This document shows positions 1-7,404 of a stretch of DNA of 45,357 nt, piece by piece. Position 1 is the first letter of the stretch. Each line of letters begins with the position of its first letter. This DNA comes from Saccharofermentans sp. (lineage in GTDB: Bacteria > Bacillota > Clostridia > Saccharofermentanales > Saccharofermentanaceae), in NCBI GenBank assembly GCA_024685385.1, contig JAIKVV010000112.1, forward strand, positions 1 to 45,357. Reading direction: 5' to 3'. The notes beneath the pieces are model-generated. The model made no database searches, was not told where the DNA came from, and saw nothing but the letters and a program-made list of their open reading frames with translations. The position numbers were made by a program, and so were the translations under genes.

Positions 1-12
1 TTCCGGGGCTTG

Positions 13-2664
13 TTATTTCATCTCTTCTTCGGGAAGATCTGCTTCTATCACTTCAGTATCTTCACCGATGGGACCGCCGTCCCTTATCACGATCGTCTTG
101 AGATCGTCTTCGTCATCGGATGCATCCTGGGCCTGGCCTTCGGGAATCTCATCACTGTCGATTATTACGATGTGTCCTTCCTTTGCGATGCCGTCGAGCA
201 TTGCTTCGGAGAACTTATCCTCGACCATCGAAGTGATGACACGGCGCAAAGGTCTTGCGCCATACTGAGGGTCGTAGCCGCGGGCTGCGATGAGGTCTTT
301 TGCAGCTTCTGTGACTTCGATCTTCATGCCGAGGCCTTCGATCCTCCTGGCGAGCTTGCCGACCATGTTGTCGACTATCGTCATGAGGGCCTTGCGGTCG
401 AGCATGCGGAAGAAGATTATCTCATCGACACGGTTAACGAACTCGGGCGTAAAGGTCTTGCGGAGCTCTTCAAGGACGACCTTCTTGGCGTCATCGTAGG
501 ACTTGCCGCCGTAGAGTCTCTCGCGGCTCATCTCATCCTTGTCGGAATCGTCTGCCATGTCGAATCCGATCTTGCGTCCGGCGTCGCCCGTGAGGAGCCT
601 TGCGCCGATGTTCGACGTCATGATGATTATCGTATTCTTAAAGTCGACTGTCCTGCCTTTGCCGTCGGTCATCCTTCCGTCGTCAAGTACCTGGAGCATG
701 GCGTTGAATACTTCGGGGTGAGCCTTTTCGATCTCATCGAAAAGAACTACCGAATAAGGATGGCGCCTTACGGCTTCCGTCAGCTGGCCGCCCTCATCGT
801 ATCCGACATATCCCGGAGGAGCACCGATGAGCTTGGACACATCGTGCTTTTCCATGTATTCGGACATGTCGATCCTGACAAGGGAATTTTCATCGCCGAA
901 CATGACTTCAGCCAATGCCTTTGCAAGCTCGGTCTTACCTACACCGGTCGTACCGAGGAAGATGAAGGTTCCTGCAGGACGCGATTCGTCCTTGATGCCG
1001 AGCCTGCCGCGGCGGATCGCCCTTGCGATCGACTTTACGGCTTCTTCCTGGCCGATTACTCTCTTGCCGAGTTCGGATTCAAGATTCTTGAGTTTCTCGG
1101 CATCGGATTCGGAGATCCTTGCAACCGGGATTCCCGTCCACTTTGCCAGGACATCTGCGATGTCATCTACCGTGAGAGACCCCGTGAAGCCTTCGTTGTC
1201 AGGCTTAAACTTCTCTTCGACCTTGTCGAGTTCGGCCTTGAACTTTTCTTCTTCGTTCTTGATGTCGGCTGCAGTCTCAAAATCCTGGGTCTCGACCGCT
1301 TCCTGTTTTCTCTTTTCGAGATCGTCTATCTTGGTCTTGAACTCGCGGCGGGCCTTCTCGTCCACGAAGTTGATCCTCTTGGATGCGGCTGCCTCGTCGA
1401 TAAGGTCGATCGCCTTATCGGGCAGGTACCTGTCGGAAACATATCTTGTGGAAAGCTTGACTGCCTGGCTTATGACGTCGTCAGGGATGCGGATCTTGTG
1501 GTGCTCTTCGTATTTGGACCTTAAGCCCTTCAAGATCTCGATCGCTTCCTCCTCGGAAGGCTCGTTGACCATGACCTTCTGGAAACGTCTTTCGAGAGCG
1601 GAATCCTTCTCTATGTGCTTGCTGTATTCATCGAGCGTCGTTGCGCCTATGATCTGAAGCTCGTTCTTGGTAAGGAGAGGCTTCATGATGTTGGCTGCAT
1701 CGAGAGTGCCGTCTGAGTCTCCGGCTCCGATGAGGGAGTGGATCTCGTCGATGAAGAGGATCGTGTCGGGATCTGATACTGCTTCTTCGAGGAGCTTCTT
1801 CATCCTTTCCTCGAACTCGCCTCTGAACTTGGATCCGGCTACGATCGAGCCCATGTCAACGCTGTACATGGTCTTGCCCTTTAAGACATCGGGGACGTCA
1901 TCGTTTGCGATCTTGAGAGCCAGACCTTCCGCTATAGCGGTCTTGCCGACACCGGGATCACCTACGAGACAGGGATTGTTCTTGGTCCTTCTGATGAGGA
2001 TCTGCATGACTCTGTTGATCTCTTCTTCTCTTCCTACGACCGGGTCGATCTTGCCCTGCTTTGCAAGCTCGGTCAGGTTCTTGCCGAACTGATCCAGAGT
2101 CTTCTTGCCGGAAGATTTTCTGCCTTTTCTTGCAGGCTCTTCGTCCTCGATGTCGGGACGCTCGTAGATCCCGGATCTCTCATCGTCATCGTCGTCATCA
2201 TCAGGTCTTTCCGTTTCGCTCCTTATGAGGCGCGTAAGTCTCTCGCGCAGGATCCTGGGATTAACGTCCATGGCATCGAGCGCATGCTGGATTACGGCTC
2301 TTGCAGTGAACCTGTAGTTCAAGATCACGTAGAGGATATGTACGGGTTCAACGAACTTGCAGTTGGTCTGTTTTGCGGGTGTCTCTGCAAGCGTTAAGAT
2401 ACGCTTTGCATCCGCAGTGAGCCTGTCGTTTGCCTCATCTATGAGAGAAGGGATTGATTCATCAGGAACCGTCACATATGTGTTGACGCCGAGCTTTAAG
2501 ATCAGCCCGTTGATGTCGTATACATTCTCCGCGAGGAACTCCCTTGCGGGGGTCTCGGCCATACAGAGGGCTGCAAACAGCAGAACATCGTTGAGCGGCT
2601 TTCTCGTTTCATTGTTCAGCGCAGCCGCGGTCGCCAGAACTCTTGCCGAATCTTTCGAAAACAT
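13..2664 (-). CDS. clpC: ClpC-type AAA+ unfoldase (Hsp100)
   Basis: Class III stress unfoldase that feeds proteins to ClpP. Order: N-domain (about 1-140), acidic linker with a run of seven Asp (about 160), D1 AAA+ with Walker A GDPGVGKT and FIDEIHSL, a UVR-like coiled middle segment (DFETAADIKNEEEKF), D2 AAA+ with GTTGVGKTELAKALA and VLFDEIEKAHPEV, and an acidic tail. The ATG at 2664 is preferred: it has GGGAG nine bases upstream and lies one base after the mcsB stop. The in-frame ATG at 2673 would sit directly against that SD. It is the last gene of the ctsR operon. The N-domain is oddly divergent: the two TEHILLGL-type motifs of Bacillus ClpC read about NDVLLFAAL and PVHILYVI here. Family assignment is secure; adaptor specificity is not. 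Confidence 0.96.
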   Translation of the reverse strand: MFSKDSARVLATAAALNNETRKPLNDVLLFAALCMAETPAREFLAENVYDINGLILKLGVNTYVTVPDESIPSLIDEANDRLTADAKRILTLAETPAKQTNCKFVEPVHILYVILNYRFTARAVIQHALDAMDVNPRILRERLTRLIRSETERPDDDDDDDERSGIYERPDIEDEEPARKGRKSSGKKTLDQFGKNLTELAKQGKIDPVVGREEEINRVMQILIRRTKNNPCLVGDPGVGKTAIAEGLALKIANDDVPDVLKGKTMYSVDMGSIVAGSKFRGEFEERMKKLLEEAVSDPDTILFIDEIHSLIGAGDSDGTLDAANIMKPLLTKNELQIIGATTLDEYSKHIEKDSALERRFQKVMVNEPSEEEAIEILKGLRSKYEEHHKIRIPDDVISQAVKLSTRYVSDRYLPDKAIDLIDEAAASKRINFVDEKARREFKTKIDDLEKRKQEAVETQDFETAADIKNEEEKFKAELDKVEEKFKPDNEGFTGSLTVDDIADVLAKWTGIPVARISESDAEKLKNLESELGKRVIGQEEAVKSIARAIRRGRLGIKDESRPAGTFIFLGTTGVGKTELAKALAEVMFGDENSLVRIDMSEYMEKHDVSKLIGAPPGYVGYDEGGQLTEAVRRHPYSVVLFDEIEKAHPEVFNAMLQVLDDGRMTDGKGRTVDFKNTIIIMTSNIGARLLTGDAGRKIGFDMADDSDKDEMSRERLYGGKSYDDAKKVVLEELRKTFTPEFVNRVDEIIFFRMLDRKALMTIVDNMVGKLARRIEGLGMKIEVTEAAKDLIAARGYDPQYGARPLRRVITSMVEDKFSEAMLDGIAKEGHIVIIDSDEIPEGQAQDASDDEDDLKTIVIRDGGPIGEDTEVIEADLPEEEMK

Positions 2665-2665
2665 A

Positions 2666-3703
2666 TTAATCATCTCCCTTCAGAAATTCTTTGACTGTCC
2701 TTGCCCTCTTCTTGTTCGCAGCCGGGATCGCCCTGTTCCTGGGCCTGTCGCCCATGCACTCGCGGCATATCTCGCCTGTAATTATGTTTATTGTTTTCCA
2801 GGAGATCTTAAAAGGCAGATCTTCCGTTTCAACTTTTGCCTGATCGCTTTCAAGATAGTTCTTAAATATCCTGATGTTCGACAGGTTCGTAAGTATCTCC
2901 AGAGGCTGCTGGACCGTTGCAAATTTAAGCGTTCCGTATGCTCTTGCATAAAGGTCTTCATGCATTGCGGTGTTGCCTCCTGCTATCTCGAGACGGCATC
3001 TCCTCTCAAGATCGATTATCTCTCTTATGAGCTGCCTGCCGTTCTCCATCATCTCTTTCTCGCTTACTCCCAGCATCGCATCCGACAGGATGAAGAATAT
3101 GCCTGCCGCGCCTGCCCTCTTGAAGGGAGCCGCAAGCTTCCAGTCGTACTGCTGGCATCTCTTGGATACGACTTCGACTCCGCGCTCGTTCCTGCAGATC
3201 CCGGGGATGCAGACCATGGCAAAGATCCTAAGTCCCGTGCCGGTATCGACGAGATTGGAATTCAAGAAACCGTACTTTTCAGAGAAGGAGACATCCAGTT
3301 TGGATTCCAATACCGATGCGAACTTCTCCGCTCTGTCGGTAACTCCGAGATCGAATCCCGCGCTCCTTGCTTCAACGGAAATGTGCTCGCTGAAATTTAC
3401 GAAAACATTGAGAGAACTTTCCTCATCCGTATAGATCACGCTGTTTTCAGAAAGCTCTGCGCCTTCGGTCATGAGGACTCTGTCGCGCATTAACTGTTCC
3501 ATCTTGGTAAGGTCGATGTTGCCGCCTTCCAATCTTTCCATCGGAAGCCCCTTCATCGCCGAATCGACTTCCTCCTTGACGTGATCGAAATCCTGCTTCT
3601 TCATCTTCGGAACGAAAGGCGTCCCGTTAAGGCTTCTCGACACAACGGCCGTAGTCATGATGACGACATCGGAATCCTTGCCTTCATTCTCATACCACCT
3701 CAT
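2666..3703 (-). CDS. mcsB: McsB homologue with degenerate kinase active site
   Basis: By position (between mcsA and clpC), length (345 aa) and patchy similarity this is McsB, in Bacillus the protein arginine kinase that phosphorylates CtsR and marks substrates for ClpCP. Recognisable pieces are SDVVI near the N-terminus, KYGFLN..DTGTGLR..AM..IPGI mid-protein and AMLGVSEKEM. The catalytic signatures are missing: SSRIRLARN reads TTAVVSRSLN, NEEDH reads NFSEH, CPTNVGTGLR reads NLVDTGTGLR (catalytic Cys to Asn), and the YGEGSE...QISNQ.TLG loop reads FKRAGAAGIFFILSDAMLG. The frame is open and overlaps mcsA by 14 bp, so this is divergence rather than a broken gene. It may be a pseudokinase adaptor or scaffold (inference). 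Confidence 0.85.
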   Translation of the reverse strand: MRWYENEGKDSDVVIMTTAVVSRSLNGTPFVPKMKKQDFDHVKEEVDSAMKGLPMERLEGGNIDLTKMEQLMRDRVLMTEGAELSENSVIYTDEESSLNVFVNFSEHISVEARSAGFDLGVTDRAEKFASVLESKLDVSFSEKYGFLNSNLVDTGTGLRIFAMVCIPGICRNERGVEVVSKRCQQYDWKLAAPFKRAGAAGIFFILSDAMLGVSEKEMMENGRQLIREIIDLERRCRLEIAGGNTAMHEDLYARAYGTLKFATVQQPLEILTNLSNIRIFKNYLESDQAKVETEDLPFKISWKTINIITGEICRECMGDRPRNRAIPAANKKRARTVKEFLKGDD

Positions 3704-4340
3704 CGTTGCCGCCCTCCTTTCTGCTGTTCAGTTCATCGCGGATCTTGGCCGCGAGGATATAGTCTTCGGCTTTGACGGCCGTCTCAAGTGCTTTCTTGAG
3801 TTCTTCTATGGAGAAGTCCCCGATCTTGCCTTCGTAGAAACTCTCCTTGATCTCGTCCGTCTTGTCGGTTATGTTTGCGCTTTCCTTATCTTCAGCTTCG
3901 TTACCGGATGCTGCCTTGGATCCTGAGTTTAAGATCTCTTCGACTTCATCTGCTTTGGTATCGGCTTTGGAATCAGGATCGTATTTTGCAGGGGTCCTGC
4001 CCAGATACTCCGTGCTGCCCTGCTCCTTAAGGAGGATCTTGGATATCGCATTGCCGAAAGTGTTGAAGCACTCTATGCAGCCGACTCTCTTCTCCGTCTC
4101 TATCTCCTTAAGCGACGTTCCGCACTTGGGGCAGGTGAGGGCGCTGTTGCCGAAATCGAGATTGCTCATGTTGAAGATCATGCCGGCTTTCTTTTCGAGC
4201 GGGAGATTAAAGAAATCGTCCATCGACTTGCCGATCTTGCCCTGGCACATCTCCTCAAAACAGTTGGCGCACATAACGCTTCCGTTGAATATTCGAAGAT
4301 CGTTCTCGGGAACGTATCCTCCGCACTTTGAACAAATCAT
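3690..4340 (-). CDS. mcsA: McsA, zinc-finger/UVR activator of McsB
   Basis: 216 aa. In Bacillus, McsA activates McsB and helps control CtsR and ClpC. Four CxxC motifs are visible: CSKC and CANC in the first 25 residues, then CPKC and CIEC about residues 68-92, forming two treble-clef-like zinc sites. A low-complexity acidic linker follows, and a C-terminal UVR motif (EELKKALETAVKAEDYILAAKIRDEL) ends the protein. The zinc ligands are intact, in contrast with the altered McsB encoded next. It lies 26 bp after ctsR and its end overlaps mcsB, which indicates translational coupling. Confidence 0.92.
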   Translation of the reverse strand: MICSKCGGYVPENDLRIFNGSVMCANCFEEMCQGKIGKSMDDFFNLPLEKKAGMIFNMSNLDFGNSALTCPKCGTSLKEIETEKRVGCIECFNTFGNAISKILLKEQGSTEYLGRTPAKYDPDSKADTKADEVEEILNSGSKAASGNEAEDKESANITDKTDEIKESFYEGKIGDFSIEELKKALETAVKAEDYILAAKIRDELNSRKEGGNDEVV

Positions 4341-4366
4341 ATTAGCATCCTCCTTATATTCGATTC

Positions 4367-4828
4367 TTATTCCGATATCAGAGCAAGCAGAAGATTCTTC
4401 ATAATGTTTGCTCTTACTTTTGATCTTGTATCAGTTTCGACTAATCCCAGAGCCCTGTCCGAGACAGCCGACATTATGATTATCGCATCCCTTTTTGTTA
4501 TCGCTCCCGCGCTTACCGCTCCCTCCAGGAGATTCCTTGCCTGCTGCTGGGTGGCGGCATCTCCTATGGCATCGATCATCTCCTTGAGGTAGGAGAACTT
4601 ATTCATGAACTCCACCCTGGTGACCGTTATCTGACCGCCGCCTCCGCGCCTGCTCTCGACTATGTAGCCCTGCCCGGAAGAAAACCTCGTCGACAGGACA
4701 TATGTGATCTGGGAGGGAACACAGTTGGCCTGCTCAGCCAGAGCGGATCTGTTGATGGTCGCGATACCGTTGTTCTCGTCGATCATCTCTTTGATCATAT
4801 CTTCTATCACATCCACAAGACGCGCCAT
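4367..4828 (-). CDS. ctsR: CtsR, class III heat-shock repressor
   Basis: 153 aa winged-helix repressor that binds tandem heptads in clp promoters. The N-terminus (ARLVDVIEDMIKEMI) and the wing with the tetraglycine thermosensing loop (ESRRGGGGQITVTRV) match the family. The C-terminal half is the dimerisation/McsB-interaction domain. It is the first gene of the operon; an AAGGAGG-type SD precedes the ATG and a CtsR box lies about 30 bp upstream, so the operon should be autoregulated. The Arg before the glycine loop, the residue region targeted by McsB in Bacillus, is present. Confidence 0.95.
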   Translation of the reverse strand: MARLVDVIEDMIKEMIDENNGIATINRSALAEQANCVPSQITYVLSTRFSSGQGYIVESRRGGGGQITVTRVEFMNKFSYLKEMIDAIGDAATQQQARNLLEGAVSAGAITKRDAIIIMSAVSDRALGLVETDTRSKVRANIMKNLLLALISE

Positions 4829-4857
4829 CGATCTTTCCTCCTTGTCTGTTCTTTAAC

Positions 4858-4874
4858 TTTGACTATCTTTGACA
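4858..4874 (-). promoter_or_regulatory. CtsR box
   Basis: On the minus strand it reads TGTCAAAGATAGTCAAA, a direct heptad repeat matching the CtsR consensus RGTCAAANANRGTCAAA at all but the first base. It lies just downstream of the -10, where a bound repressor would block transcription start. Confidence 0.92.
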
Positions 4875-4879
4875 ATTAG

Positions 4880-4908
4880 ATTATCCGACAGTATCTTTTC
4901 CTTGTCAA
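4880..4908 (-). promoter_or_regulatory. Sigma-A promoter of ctsR operon
   Basis: Minus strand: TTGACA (4908-4903), 17-bp spacer, GATAAT (4885-4880). The -35 is perfect and the spacing optimal. The promoter is directly followed by the CtsR box. Confidence 0.88.
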
Positions 4909-4932
4909 TGGCCTTGTTTTTGCTAGAAATGA

Positions 4933-4967
4933 GCGGATCTGCACCGGGGGTAAAAGTGCAGATCCGC
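4933..4967. repeat. 12-bp inverted repeat between hsp20 and ctsR
   Basis: GCGGATCTGCAC (4933-4944) and GTGCAGATCCGC (4956-4967) form a perfect 12-bp stem with an 11-base loop. It sits downstream of hsp20 and upstream of the ctsR promoter. There is no clean T-run on either strand, so a terminator for hsp20 is likely but not certain. Confidence 0.55.
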
Positions 4968-5034
4968 AGGTCTCTCTTGTGCGCTTTGGCCTATCCCTTG
5001 CGCACCCTTATCCACAAACTCTATGAGTAAAGTG

Positions 5035-5502
5035 TCATCCTTCGATCGCGATGTTGCCGGCAGGCAATGCCTTCTTCTCATCCTTCTTAGGAAGGTTCAT
5101 CTTCAGCACACCGTTCTTAAAGGCTGCCTTGATCTCATCCTGCGTGACCTGTTCTCCTACATAGAAGGTCCTGGTCATCGCGCCCTCATATCTTTCCTTC
5201 CTGATCACCTTGCCGTGCTTCTTGTCTTCCTTGTCGACTTTCTTGTTGGCATTGACGGTAAGATAACCTTCTTTGAGATTGAGGTTGATGTCTTCCTTAT
5301 CGAATCCCGGCAGATCGATATCGATCTCATAAGAGTCCTCATGCTCACGAACATCGGTCTTCATAAGGTTTGCAGCCTTCTTGCCTGCGAAAGGATTCTT
5401 TCTTCCGTAAAGACCTCTCTCGAACTCATCCTCGGGGAAAACCAGATCGTTCAACATTTCATCCATCAGACTTTCTCCGAAAACATCAGGTAAATACAAC
5501 AT
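5035..5502 (-). CDS. Hsp20/alpha-crystallin small heat-shock protein
   Basis: 155 aa ATP-independent holdase chaperone that keeps unfolding proteins refoldable. The alpha-crystallin domain occupies about residues 45-140: it opens with KTDVREHEDSYEIDIDLPGF and ends in the FKNGVLKMNLPK strand. A short C-terminal tail ends in IAIEG, the IxI-type anchoring motif used in oligomer assembly. The ATG at 5502 has an AGGAGG SD. It is monocistronic and carries a CIRCE element, so HrcA control is expected, separate from the CtsR control of the next operon. Confidence 0.95.
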   Translation of the reverse strand: MLYLPDVFGESLMDEMLNDLVFPEDEFERGLYGRKNPFAGKKAANLMKTDVREHEDSYEIDIDLPGFDKEDINLNLKEGYLTVNANKKVDKEDKKHGKVIRKERYEGAMTRTFYVGEQVTQDEIKAAFKNGVLKMNLPKKDEKKALPAGNIAIEG

Positions 5503-5602
5503 ATGTCATTCCTCCTTTTGCTCTTCGGGTCCTGTATAACGGGGACTCAAGCTTCTTGTTTTTCGTATCGGAAGGATCTTAGGATCTTTCCTTTACGGCT
5601 AT

Positions 5603-5631
5603 GTTATACCACGCCGATTAGCACTCTGCAA
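5603..5631 (-). promoter_or_regulatory. Promoter of hsp20
   Basis: Minus strand: TTGCAG (5631-5626), 17-bp spacer, TATAAC (5608-5603). The -35 falls inside the spacer of the CIRCE element, so HrcA binding would directly exclude RNA polymerase. Confidence 0.8.
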
Positions 5632-5644
5632 GAGGGAGTGCTAA
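5618..5644. promoter_or_regulatory. CIRCE element (HrcA operator)
   Basis: TTAGCACTC-N9-GAGTGCTAA, a perfect match to the universal CIRCE consensus with the standard 9-base spacer. It overlaps the hsp20 -35 region. The hrcA gene itself is not in the window. Confidence 0.98.
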
Positions 5645-5720
5645 TTATTTTGCAAATTTTTTGACTTTTTTTGACTTTTGCCTCATTTTTCACTCAAATC
5701 GCTTCAGGAAATCAGGACAT

Positions 5721-5750
5721 AAAAAACGGGGCCGCCGTTTGGCAGCCCCG
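5721..5750 (-). terminator. Rho-independent terminator of the msmX-type gene
   Basis: Stem CGGGGCCGCC/GGCAGCCCCG (one mismatch) with a GTTT loop at 5727-5750. On the minus strand it is followed by six T (5726-5721). It lies 28 bp after the ATPase stop codon. Confidence 0.92.
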
Positions 5751-5777
5751 GTGATCTTTATCTTTCGATCAAGCAGA

Positions 5778-6893
5778 TCAGGAAATGATGCTCTGCTCTG
5801 TATCCTTATCGAAGATGTGGATACGGTTCGTATCGATAGCCAGGTCAACAACCTCACCGATAGAGGACTGGGATGTTGTAGGATCGACACGGCATGTAAG
5901 AGGCAGGGAAGCGTTAACCGTAACATAGAGATATGTCTCGGCACCAAGCATCTCGACGACCTCGACGTCAGCTGTGAATGCAGCCTCAGGGTGATCGGTA
6001 ACGAAGTTAGCTTCGTCTGTGATAGCCTCAGGACGTACACCGAAGATAACTTCCTGTCCGTCTCTCTCCATAACTTCCTCAACTGCATATCTCTCAGGGA
6101 GTTTGATCGTAACGTTCTCGAAGGAGATGAATACGTCAGAACCCTCAACGTTGATAACAGCATTGATGAAGTTCATAGGAGGCATTCCGATAAATCCTGC
6201 AACGAATGTGTTAACCGGGTTATCGTAGAGCTCCGTAGGAGAGTCAACCTGCTGGATGAATCCGTCCTTCATAACAACGATTCTGGTACCCATTGTCATA
6301 GCTTCTGTCTGGTCATGGGTAACGTAAACGAATGTTGTCTTGAGTCTGTGGTGGAGCTTTGTGATCTCAACACGCATCTGTACACGGAGCTTAGCATCCA
6401 AGTTGGAGAGAGGCTCGTCCATAAGGAAGACCTTAGGGTCACGTACGATAGCACGGCCAAGAGCAACACGCTGTCTCTGACCACCGGAGAGAGCCTTAGG
6501 CTTTCTGTCGAGGAGATGCTCGATCTCGAGGATCTTAGCAGCCTCAGTTACACGACGGTTGATCTCGTCCTTGGTCATCTTTCTTAACTTAAGAGCGAAT
6601 GCCATGTTGTCACGAACGGACATGTGAGGATACAAAGCGTAGTTCTGGAAAACCATTGCGATGTCACGGTCCTTAGGGAGAACGTCGTTAACGCAACGAT
6701 CGTCGATGTAGATCTCACCCTCTGTGATATCTTCGAGACCTGCGAGCATACGGAGTGTCGTGGACTTACCGCAGCCGGAAGGGCCAACCAAGATGACGAA
6801 TTCCTTATCGGCAACCTCAAGGTTAAAATCGGATACGGCTACAACGCCGCCGTCATACTTCTTGTAAACATGCTGGAAAGATAAACTTGCCAT
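5778..6893 (-). CDS. msmX: Sugar ABC-transporter ATPase, MsmX/UgpC/MalK type
   Basis: 371 aa cytoplasmic ATPase that powers carbohydrate importers. The nucleotide-binding domain has Walker A GPSGCGKST (about 37-45), Q-loop QNYALYPHMSV, signature LSGGQRQRVALGRA, Walker B VFLMDEPLSNLD and the H-loop TH. The C-terminal third is the TOBE/OB regulatory domain typical of MalK. It has its own terminator and no permease or binding protein beside it, the arrangement seen for shared ATPases that serve several sugar importers. The SD is GGAGG. A possible promoter with TACTAT at 6948-6943 and a short GCCG/CGGC hairpin lies in the leader just before the SD. The symbol rests on family and context, since MsmX, UgpC and MalK are hard to separate by sequence alone. 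Confidence 0.9.
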   Translation of the reverse strand: MASLSFQHVYKKYDGGVVAVSDFNLEVADKEFVILVGPSGCGKSTTLRMLAGLEDITEGEIYIDDRCVNDVLPKDRDIAMVFQNYALYPHMSVRDNMAFALKLRKMTKDEINRRVTEAAKILEIEHLLDRKPKALSGGQRQRVALGRAIVRDPKVFLMDEPLSNLDAKLRVQMRVEITKLHHRLKTTFVYVTHDQTEAMTMGTRIVVMKDGFIQQVDSPTELYDNPVNTFVAGFIGMPPMNFINAVINVEGSDVFISFENVTIKLPERYAVEEVMERDGQEVIFGVRPEAITDEANFVTDHPEAAFTADVEVVEMLGAETYLYVTVNASLPLTCRVDPTTSQSSIGEVVDLAIDTNRIHIFDKDTEQSIIS

Positions 6894-7215
6894 AAAATAA
6901 ATACCTCCAAAAATCGCCGATGTCCGGCTTTTTCATAGGACAATAGTACCACATGCCCTAAAACATTGACTATATGGCATTATCCATAAAAAGAAACAGC
7001 CTATTTTGGATTATATTTTCAATCAAATTAGTCAGTTTGCACACTATAGGGTTTTTCATTTGTGCACCGTGTTCAAAAACATTGCGAAAAGCCTTATTTT
7101 ATTACATTTTCAAGGCATAAAAGCCTTGTTTAGCATGCACAATGCATATTGGGAGTATGATGTGATCAGCGCAAAAAATGACCCTTAAAGTCAAGAGACG
7201 GGCAGGGGGGCGGAA
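6894..7215. other. AT-rich intergenic half, no gene
   Basis: The left part of the 511-bp gap between two divergent genes. It contains the leader of the ATPase gene (candidate -10 at 6943-6948) and a weak hairpin CAAGGC...GCCTTG about 7109-7126. The short open frame around 7006-7188 starts with TTG, lacks an SD and has unremarkable composition, so no gene is called. Confidence 0.5.
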
Positions 7216-7254
7216 AATGCATAAATATACATTGTTTTTGCATAATTATGCATT
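7216..7254 (+). promoter_or_regulatory. Upstream tandem ARG boxes
   Basis: Two 18-bp ARG-box-like sites, AATGCATAAATATACATT (7216-7233) and TTTGCATAATTATGCATT (7237-7254), separated by 3 bp. The 21-bp centre distance is the classic spacing for an ArgR hexamer. They lie 70 bp upstream of the argC -35. Confidence 0.82.
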
Positions 7255-7323
7255 ATCGGCACAAGATATTCAGGCAATACACGTTATTCTTATATAAATA
7301 TCCACAAAGACTGCATAAATTGC

Positions 7324-7352
7324 TTGACTTTTGAATATTTATACATTATAGT
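7324..7352 (+). promoter_or_regulatory. Promoter of the arg operon
   Basis: TTGACT (7324-7329), 17-bp spacer, TATAGT (7347-7352). The spacer is filled by an ARG box, so ArgR would occlude RNA polymerase. Confidence 0.85.
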
Positions 7353-7367
7353 GCATAAATCTTGCGC
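7330..7367 (+). promoter_or_regulatory. Promoter-proximal ARG boxes
   Basis: TTTGAATATTTATACATT (7330-7347) is a good ARG box inside the promoter spacer. It is followed 2 bp later by a weaker half-degenerate box (7350-7367) over the start site. Together with the upstream pair this suggests strong arginine repression. Confidence 0.72.
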
Positions 7368-7404
7368 TAAATAAATTCGTATATATAACAGGAGAAAAAA
7401 CAAC

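Noticed and set aside
10..1524. Long plus-strand open frame (504 codons)
   Set aside because: It is antisense to clpC, which has full AAA+ motifs, an SD and an operon context; the antisense protein has no recognisable family.
2357..3493. Plus-strand open frame of 378 codons
   Set aside because: Antisense to mcsB and the clpC start; no SD and no family resemblance.
5661..6587. Plus-strand open frame of 308 codons
   Set aside because: Antisense to the ABC ATPase; it runs through that gene's terminator hairpin.
7006..7188. 60-codon open frame in the arg upstream gap
   Set aside because: TTG start, no SD, AT-rich random-looking composition.
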